A program made the position numbers and the translations under genes. From assembly GCA_025454715.1 (NCBI GenBank), contig JALONY010000053.1, positions 1-11,284 on the forward strand: 11,284 nucleotides of DNA, read 5' to 3'. The notes beneath the pieces were generated by a model, which worked only from the letters and a program-made list of their open reading frames with translations, was not told the DNA's origin and did no database searches. This document shows positions 6,467 to 11,284 of the stretch, piece by piece (position 1 is the first letter of the stretch; each line of letters opens with the position of its first letter). The stretch comes from Anaerolineae bacterium. GTDB lineage: Bacteria; Chloroflexota; Anaerolineae; Aggregatilineales; Phototrophicaceae.

Positions 6467-6475
6467 TGATATATT
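6467..6475 (+). promoter_or_regulatory. Predicted extended -10 promoter for the receiver gene
   Basis: TGATATATT combines a TGn extension with a -10 TATATT at 6470-6475. No good -35 is found 16-18 nt upstream, as is usual for extended -10 promoters. An imperfect palindrome, ACAC-N6-GTGT (6445-6458), covers the -35 position and could bind an activator or repressor. The leader to the ATG at 6557 would be about 75 nt. Confidence 0.45.
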
Positions 6476-6556
6476 GGGGGGAGAGTGACTCACATTCGCG
6501 GCAAAACGCCCATTTCTAGCCCGTCGCACTAGATGAACAGGGGATGGCAGCACATT

Positions 6557-6988
6557 ATGACGACATGGATGATTGTCGAAGACGAACCCGACCTCAACGA
6601 GCTGTTGGAGGAGATTTTTAACATCTGGGGCGTGCAAACCCTCGCGTTCGATGATTTCGACGAAGCGCTGACATGGATTGAGCAGGTCGATTCGGGCGAT
6701 GAGGACGGCGAACTGCCCGAGCTGGTCATGCTGGATTTGATGTTCAACCGCATTTTGCGCGGCGACGCGGTAGGCGAGCGCTTGCGCCGTAGCCCGCGCC
6801 TGCGCGATATGGCCATCGTCATCATGACCGCCCAGCGCGACATGCCCGAAGTCCGCGAGGAGGTCATCCGCAAGGTGCAGCCCGACGATTACATCCAAAA
6901 GCCGTTGCCACGCATCAACGAGCTGCAAAAGCGCCTCGAGCACGTCTTGGAGCGCCGCCGCAAAACCTACCCCCACAACGGCCACTGA
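6557..6988 (+). CDS. Single-domain response regulator (receiver only)
   Basis: The 143-aa protein is a CheY-like receiver with no output domain. From Met1 at 6557 the phosphorylation site residues are in place: acidic pair Glu8/Asp9, phospho-acceptor Asp60 (VMLDLM), Thr91 (IMTAQ) and Lys115 (QKPL). The C-terminal helix ends soon after (about 120-136). It would be phosphorylated by a histidine kinase not present in this window and act by protein contact. The ATG at 6557 has AGGGGA 12 nt upstream, slightly far; an in-frame ATG at 6533 would add 8 residues but has no ribosome site. The first strand, WMIVEDEP, fits the shorter start. It is the first plus-strand gene, 48 bp ahead of the NERD-like gene, and probably co-transcribed with it. 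The partner pathway is unknown. Confidence 0.9.
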   Translation: MTTWMIVEDEPDLNELLEEIFNIWGVQTLAFDDFDEALTWIEQVDSGDEDGELPELVMLDLMFNRILRGDAVGERLRRSPRLRDMAIVIMTAQRDMPEVREEVIRKVQPDDYIQKPLPRINELQKRLEHVLERRRKTYPHNGH

Positions 6989-7036
6989 CCGCCACCGCAT
7001 CCCAGCGCACGCCTCACCCGACCGGATAAGCCACCC

Positions 7037-7768
7037 ATGAAAAATATCACCCCCAAGCGCGCCATCACCCGCCGCGCCCATCAATTCATCGTCTTTGGCG
7101 GGGCAGGTCTCGCCTTCGGCATCTTCCTCGTCACCGTCGCCCAAGTCTTGGGGCGCTTGCCGTTGGCTGCGCCGGGCTCACAGGCGGCAGCCACGCTCGA
7201 TTTCATCAGCAGCACCTTCACCCCCATCGGGGTCATCGTCGGGCTGTTGGGCGCGGCGGCGGTGGTGCGCGGCCTGACCTTTCGGCGTGACAACCCGCTG
7301 GCGCAAGTGGTGGCCGAGCGCATGATGCCGGTGGTAGACGACAGCTATACCTTCGTCCGCAACGTCAACAAACTGCGCTTCTACGTCGATGGCGTGCTGG
7401 TCGGCCCGCCGGGGGTGCTGGTCTTTCGCATCGTCGAGCGCGGTGGCAAGCTGCTGATGCACGAGGGCGACCGCTGGCTGAAGCCCTCGCCGGATGGGGG
7501 GTGGTTGCCCGCGGGGTTCGACGCCACCCGCGATTGCATCGCCGATATGAAGGCCATCAAGGCTTATCTTGCCCAGAACGGGGTGCAGACCGAGGCCATT
7601 TTCGGGGTGGTGGTGCTGACCAAGCCGACCCGCATCGAGGAAAAACTGCCCAAGCTGCCCTCGGCCACCCTCGAGACCCTGCTGGAGCGCCTGCGCGCAG
7701 GGTATATGGCCAAGCCGCGCATCGACCCCGCCACCGCCGCAGCCATCGTCAACCACCTGCGCAACTGA
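7037..7768 (+). CDS. Two-TM membrane protein with degenerate NERD-like domain
   Basis: The 243-aa product has two TM helices (about 17-39 and 60-82) followed by a cytoplasmic domain. The region RFYVDGVLVGPPGVLVFRIV (114-133) resembles the core of NERD (nuclease-related) domains, where an Asp precedes a GPxG turn and a strand normally carrying ExK. The later helix-strand (ATRDCIADMKAIKAYL, 163-178; AIFGVVVLT, 187-195) also fits. Asp118 is kept, but the ExK residues align with Arg131 and Val133, so nuclease activity is doubtful. It begins 48 bp after the receiver gene and ends 10 bp before the AddB-like gene, suggesting one transcript. It could be a membrane-bound DNA-binding or structural relative of NERD proteins. 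The domain call is by eye and tentative; the gene itself is firm. Confidence 0.8.
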   Translation: MKNITPKRAITRRAHQFIVFGGAGLAFGIFLVTVAQVLGRLPLAAPGSQAAATLDFISSTFTPIGVIVGLLGAAAVVRGLTFRRDNPLAQVVAERMMPVVDDSYTFVRNVNKLRFYVDGVLVGPPGVLVFRIVERGGKLLMHEGDRWLKPSPDGGWLPAGFDATRDCIADMKAIKAYLAQNGVQTEAIFGVVVLTKPTRIEEKLPKLPSATLETLLERLRAGYMAKPRIDPATAAAIVNHLRN

Positions 7769-7778
7769 AAGGCGCCCG

Positions 7779-8120
7779 ATGCCCATCACCCTGCTGCGTG
7801 CACCCGTCGGGGCGGGCAAGACCCGCGCCATCATCGAGCACATCAACGCCACCTACCGCGCCGACCCGTTGGCACGGGTGTGGGTGGTGTTGCCCACCGC
7901 CCGCCAAGAGTTCACCCTGCGCCAGCGGCTGATTGACGAGGGCAGCGGCAACGCGCCGTTGTTCAACCTCGAATTGTTCAACTTCTACGCGCTGTACGAG
8001 CGCGTCTTGCTGGCCGCCCGCCAGCCGGTCTACGAGGTCTCGGGCATGAGCCGGATGATGGTGGCACCTATACGCCCATCGCCAAGACCCTCGGGTTTGC
8101 CGAGCTGGTCAGCCGCCTGA
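7779..8120 (+). CDS. AddB-like helicase/nuclease, N-terminal fragment (frameshifted)
   Basis: This 113-codon frame is the 5' part of a broken AddB-like gene. It carries a Walker A-type ATP site APVGAGKT (8-15) and the following family-typical stretch VWVVLPTARQEFTLRQRL (about 34-51) and FNLELFNFYALYERVL (about 60-75). The ATG at 7779 has AAAGG 7 nt upstream and lies 10 bp after the NERD-like gene. True homology seems to stop near residue 93-95; from about 8065 to the stop at 8120 this frame is the shadow of the continuing gene, which moves to the frame used at 8162-10996. If not repaired, the fragment would be a nonfunctional ATP-site peptide. Confidence 0.75.
   Translation: MPITLLRAPVGAGKTRAIIEHINATYRADPLARVWVVLPTARQEFTLRQRLIDEGSGNAPLFNLELFNFYALYERVLLAARQPVYEVSGMSRMMVAPIRPSPRPSGLPSWSAA
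8036..8075 (+). other. Frameshift/deletion site inside the AddB-like gene
   Basis: Coding passes from the frame of 7779 to the frame of 8162 in this interval. Both frames are open here: the second has had no stop since 7936. There is no slippery heptamer that would suggest programmed slippage. Comparison with the family from memory suggests roughly 10 residues are missing between SGMSRMMV and TYTPIAKTLGF, so a small out-of-frame deletion fits slightly better than a one-base error. Confidence 0.7.
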
Positions 8121-8161
8121 TTGACGAGCTGAAATCGGCGCGCATCACCCCTGACTCATTT

Positions 8162-10996
8162 TTGGAGGTGGCCACCACCCCCAAAGACCGCGAATTGGCC
8201 ACCCTATATGCCCGCTACCAAGCCGCCTTGCAACGGGGCGGCGGCGCGGTGCCGCTGGCCGACATCGAAGGCTTGGGCTGGCTGGCCTTGGACGTGTTGG
8301 AGCAACGCCCCGACACCGTGCCGCGCCTCGGCCTCTTGGCCGTCGATGGGTTCGATCAGCTCACGACGGTGCAAGCCGACCTCGTGCGGGCGCTGGCTCA
8401 GCGCGCAGACCAGACCGTGCTCAGCCTGACCGACATGCCCGAGCGCGTCGGGCAACGCGCCCGCAAAACCTACGACCTGCTCACCCGCCCGCCCAACGCG
8501 GTCGAGCCCGTGTCGTTGCCGCCCCGCCCGTTCCAAAGCCCGACCTTGGAGCACCTCGCCCGCAACGCCTTTGCCGAGCACCCCACCCGCACCCCGCTGG
8601 CCGCCGACGACGAGGCGCTCACCTTCATCGAGGCCGCCGACCCGTTCGCCGAGTCCAGCGAGGTCATGCGGCGGGTCAAACGCTTGCTATTGGGCGGTGC
8701 CCCCGCCGAGTCGGTCATGATCGTGGTGCGCGATTGGGCGACTTATGCACCGCCCCTCACCCGCGCCGCGACGGCATTCGGCGTGCCGGTGGCCATGCAC
8801 CACGGCCAAAGCCTGACCGATCACCCGTTGGGCGCGTTCGTCGAGTCCGTGTTACGCCTATCCGAAGAGGACTTTCCGACCCCAGACCTGCTCGAGGTGC
8901 TGCAATCGCCCTATGTGCGCCTCGCGGACGAACACGCGCTCGACCCGGTGGTGTTGAACGCTATCGCCCAACAAACACACCTCATGGGCGGTGAGCAAGC
9001 GTGGCTGTCGGCCATCGAAGCCGTGGCGCAACACGGCCTCAACCCAGACGATGAATCCGAGTCCATCGTGTTATCGCCAGACCAACGCGACGACCTACAA
9101 GCCCGCCTCGTCACATTGTTCCAAGCCGTGCGCCTGCCCGAGGCCGCCACGCTCAACGATTACGTCCAGCGCGTCGAGGAGTGGTTCGGGCACGATGAGC
9201 AAACCGATACCGCCGTGCCGTTGGCCTATACCCTCGGCACGTTCGACGCGCTCCGCCATGCCGCCGATACGTCGGACGCCCAGCACGACCGCGACGCCTT
9301 GCGCGCCCTAAAGGACGCCCTGCGCCACCTGCTCAACGCCCATGCGCTGGTGCGTTGGCTCAGCGGCAGCACCGAGGCCGATGTGCTCACCCGCCAACAC
9401 TTCCTCAGCGATTTGCGCGCCGCGCTCAACAACGCCAGCCTGCGCGAGCCGTCCAGCCGCGCTGGGCGCGTGCTCATCACCCAGACCACCGATGCCCGTG
9501 GCCTGCCGCACGATAGCGTGTTCATCATCGGGCTGTCGGAGGGCATGTTTCCGGCCAAGACCGCCGATGACCCGCTGTATCTGGACGCCGAGCGCGAGTT
9601 GCTGACCGAGCGTTTGCGGCGCGTGACGGGTGGGGTGGTCGGGCTGGCCACCCGCGCCGAGCGCGCCGGTGACGAGGGCATTTTCTACGAGCTGATTGGC
9701 CTGCCGCGCCAACGTTTGGTGCTCTCGCGCCCCTACCTGCAAAACGGCGGCAGATGGCCGGCCAGCTACCTGTGGCGCGCCAGCGTCGAGCCGTTCGCCA
9801 GCACCTACGACCAGTTGCCCAGTACCCGCCGCGTGCGCGTGGCACCTGCCGCCTTGCCCCTGCCCCAAGACGCCGCCACCCTCAGCGAGCTGGGCGCCAG
9901 CCTGTTGCACGCCGACCCCGTCAACGACGACGTGCGCGGGTTTGTGGCCTACCTGCACGCCCAACACGGCGCGTGGCTGGCGCACACCCGCCAAACCACC
10001 CTCATCGAGCAACAACGCCAGCGCTCCAACGCCCCGACCAGCCCGCACACCGGCGACCTGCGCGATACGCCCTACGCCGCACCGTTGGCACAACGCTATG
10101 GCGACGACTACCGCTGGAGCGTCAGCGCGCTAGAGACGGCCTCGGTCTCGGCTTATCAGTTTTTCGCCAAGCGCGTGTTGGGGTTACAAGAGGTCGAGGA
10201 GGTGTCCGACGAGGTGGATATCCGGTCGGTCGGCAACGCCATGCACGGCATCTTCAACGACCTCTACACCCGCTTCATGCAACACGGCTGGTCGGTCTCG
10301 CCCGAGCACGCCCATGCCGCCCTCGCGCTGGCCGAGGCCGAGCTACCGGCGTTGCTGGACGAGGCGCCACACACCTGTGGCTTCGCCGACTCGACTGAGT
10401 GGGCGCTGGAGCGCATCAACCTCCATCAGCGCATCCTCGGCCTCATCGCAGCCGATTTCAGCAGTGAGAACGCGCTGACGACAGCGTTCAACATCACCAA
10501 GCCGCGCCTGCCCCTCTTGCGTGAATGGGCGTTCGATGCGCGCATCGCCTTGCCCAACGCGCAGGTCATCCACTTGCGCGGGCGCTTCGACCGCGTGGAT
10601 GTGGTCAAGCTGGGCGACGGCTTGGGGTTCGTGCTCATCGACTACAAAAGTGGCAAGACGCCCTACGACAAGAAAGAGCTCACGACCGGCAAGAAGCTGC
10701 AAATGCCGCTCTACATCCGCGCCCTAGAGCACTTGCTCAAGACCGGCCAGCTCGACGCGGTGCTGCGCGCCGCCAAACTGCCCACCGACGCCACCCAACT
10801 GGTCGTCTTGGGCGGGCTGTACTGGGGCGTTAAGGGTATGTTCCCCAGCCTCGCGACGGTGAAGGCCGAGGATACGGACTTGATAGACGCGGCGCTCCAG
10901 CGCACGGCGACCCTCATCCAGCGCATCCGTGAGGCCGATTTTACGCCCAGCGCCCTGCTGCCCGATGAGGGGAAATGCGACAAAACGTGTGCCTAG
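8162..10996 (+). CDS. AddB-like ATP-dependent helicase/PD-(D/E)XK exonuclease, main part after frameshift
   Basis: This 944-codon frame is the bulk of an AddB/RexB-like subunit for double-strand break end processing. Coding in this frame really starts near 8042-8066 (TYTPIAKTLGFAEL...); TTG 8162 is only the first possible start. Visible parts: LAVDGFDQLTTVQADLV (about 58-74) of the Walker B region, helicase segments VMIVVRDW and SLTDHPLGAFVESVL, the motif ITQTTDARGLPHDSVFIIGL with EGMFP (about 440-464), then the RecB-like nuclease with GNAMH (His695), LRGRFDRVD, IDYKSG (Asp827, Lys829) and QMPLY. AddB Fe-S clusters use one Cys before the nuclease and three at the end. Here the first site reads SAYQFF (Ser for Cys) and only Cys939 and Cys943 remain before the stop. 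No AddA is in the window. It converges on and overlaps lgt. Confidence 0.87.
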   Translation: MEVATTPKDRELATLYARYQAALQRGGGAVPLADIEGLGWLALDVLEQRPDTVPRLGLLAVDGFDQLTTVQADLVRALAQRADQTVLSLTDMPERVGQRARKTYDLLTRPPNAVEPVSLPPRPFQSPTLEHLARNAFAEHPTRTPLAADDEALTFIEAADPFAESSEVMRRVKRLLLGGAPAESVMIVVRDWATYAPPLTRAATAFGVPVAMHHGQSLTDHPLGAFVESVLRLSEEDFPTPDLLEVLQSPYVRLADEHALDPVVLNAIAQQTHLMGGEQAWLSAIEAVAQHGLNPDDESESIVLSPDQRDDLQARLVTLFQAVRLPEAATLNDYVQRVEEWFGHDEQTDTAVPLAYTLGTFDALRHAADTSDAQHDRDALRALKDALRHLLNAHALVRWLSGSTEADVLTRQHFLSDLRAALNNASLREPSSRAGRVLITQTTDARGLPHDSVFIIGLSEGMFPAKTADDPLYLDAERELLTERLRRVTGGVVGLATRAERAGDEGIFYELIGLPRQRLVLSRPYLQNGGRWPASYLWRASVEPFASTYDQLPSTRRVRVAPAALPLPQDAATLSELGASLLHADPVNDDVRGFVAYLHAQHGAWLAHTRQTTLIEQQRQRSNAPTSPHTGDLRDTPYAAPLAQRYGDDYRWSVSALETASVSAYQFFAKRVLGLQEVEEVSDEVDIRSVGNAMHGIFNDLYTRFMQHGWSVSPEHAHAALALAEAELPALLDEAPHTCGFADSTEWALERINLHQRILGLIAADFSSENALTTAFNITKPRLPLLREWAFDARIALPNAQVIHLRGRFDRVDVVKLGDGLGFVLIDYKSGKTPYDKKELTTGKKLQMPLYIRALEHLLKTGQLDAVLRAAKLPTDATQLVVLGGLYWGVKGMFPSLATVKAEDTDLIDAALQRTATLIQRIREADFTPSALLPDEGKCDKTCA

Positions 10997-11284
10997 CCTT
11001 CTTCTTGGCCGGTTCGCCACCGCCCTTGAAGACCTTGCCCCACTGGATGGCACCGAAGCGCGGCGCCAGCCCAACCAGCGCAATCACCAGCCCGAGGCCG
11101 CACATCAGTTGCGTCACGTTGATGCGCGCCGTCACGTTGCCCGCCGCATCGGTGATGCGGAACAGGTTCAGCTCGATACGCAGGAACTCGAGGGCGTAGC
11201 GCACCACGCTGTACGAGGCCAAGTACAAGAAGAACAACGTGCCCGGCTTCAGGCTGTCGCGTTGGGTGTTGAACAGGCGCAGCA
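10941..11284 (-). CDS. lgt: Prolipoprotein diacylglyceryl transferase, C-terminal part (partial at window edge)
   Basis: Reading the minus strand from the window end gives about 114 residues of the C-terminus of Lgt, the inner-membrane enzyme that transfers diacylglycerol from phosphatidylglycerol to the lipobox Cys of prolipoproteins. Recognisable parts are the KPGTLFFLYLASYSVVRYALEFLR region (about nt 11246-11175), which includes the conserved Y...R..EFLR pattern, then NVTQL and a last TM helix (about nt 11118-11060). A basic tail with PAKKKA follows. The frame then runs 16 more residues into the antisense of the AddB-like gene before stopping at 10941, an unusual tail that may reflect a lost stop codon. 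The 5' part lies outside the window. Confidence 0.85.
   Translation of the reverse strand, partial: LRLFNTQRDSLKPGTLFFLYLASYSVVRYALEFLRIELNLFRITDAAGNVTARINVTQLMCGLGLVIALVGLAPRFGAIQWGKVFKGGGEPAKKKARHTFCRISPHRAAGRWA

Larger units (their letters stand above)
6260..6556. other. Divergent intergenic control region, no gene seen
   Basis: This 297-bp gap separates the minus-strand ubiquitin-like operon from the plus-strand receiver gene. It is locally richer in A and T than the flanking genes. I see no convincing small gene. It holds the two predicted divergent promoters and the 6378-6415 inverted repeat. Confidence 0.75.

Noticed and set aside
6080..6469. Possible plus-strand small genes 6080-6469 and 6202-6411 at the divergent region
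   Set aside because: They run antisense through the modifier gene and across both predicted promoters, with no ribosome site and no recognisable protein features.
6368..7144. Minus-strand 258-aa frame covering the receiver gene and part of the divergent promoter region
   Set aside because: It is antisense to a receiver domain with all its phosphorylation residues, and its translation shows no family features.
8036..8075. Programmed ribosomal frameshift in the AddB-like gene
   Set aside because: No slippery heptamer or obvious downstream structure is seen, and some family-conserved residues seem missing at the join.

Overview
The window is GC-rich and holds two divergent gene blocks plus the tail of a third. 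Gene content and style suggest a member of the Chloroflexota. The hints are an AddB-like helicase-nuclease, an anchored DsbA-like protein with a Pro/Thr/Glu repeat tail, a secreted protein with FlgD-type modules, NusB, and Lgt. This is inference from family resemblance, and I cannot assign a class.

Minus strand, read from 6259 down to 25. A compact cluster encodes a bacterial ubiquitin-like conjugation system: a 73-aa ubiquitin-like modifier ending in Gly (6038-6259), a divergent E2-fold protein (5544-6005), and a JAB-peptidase/ThiF-type E1 fusion (4087-5547). A proline-rich single-pass membrane protein (3105-4094) follows. Spacing is 32 bp, then an ATGA overlap, then an 8-bp overlap, so all four are very probably co-transcribed and translationally coupled. 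After a 102-bp gap that holds its own predicted promoter come nusB (2478-3002), a membrane-anchored DsbA/thioredoxin-fold protein without a CxxC motif (1443-2426), and a secreted protein with FlgD/CHU_C-like Ig modules (25-1422).

The stretch from 6260 to 6556 is a divergent control region with no gene. It has a good sigma70-type promoter for the ubiquitin-like operon, an extended -10 promoter for the plus-strand genes, and a 13-bp-arm inverted repeat between them.

Plus strand, 6557-10996. The genes are a single-domain response-regulator receiver, a two-TM protein with a degenerate NERD-like domain, and an AddB-like helicase/PD-(D/E)XK nuclease. The AddB-like gene is broken by a frameshift near 8040-8070. 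Its 3' end meets and overlaps the 3' end of a convergent lgt gene (10941-11284, partial).

The main item is the ubiquitin-like operon. The E1 keeps its adenylation residues and zinc cysteines but has no cysteine where ThiF/MoeB/eukaryotic E1 enzymes carry the catalytic one. The modifier already ends in glycine, so the fused JAB domain is more likely a deconjugase than a maturation protease. The coupled membrane protein could place the pathway at the membrane.
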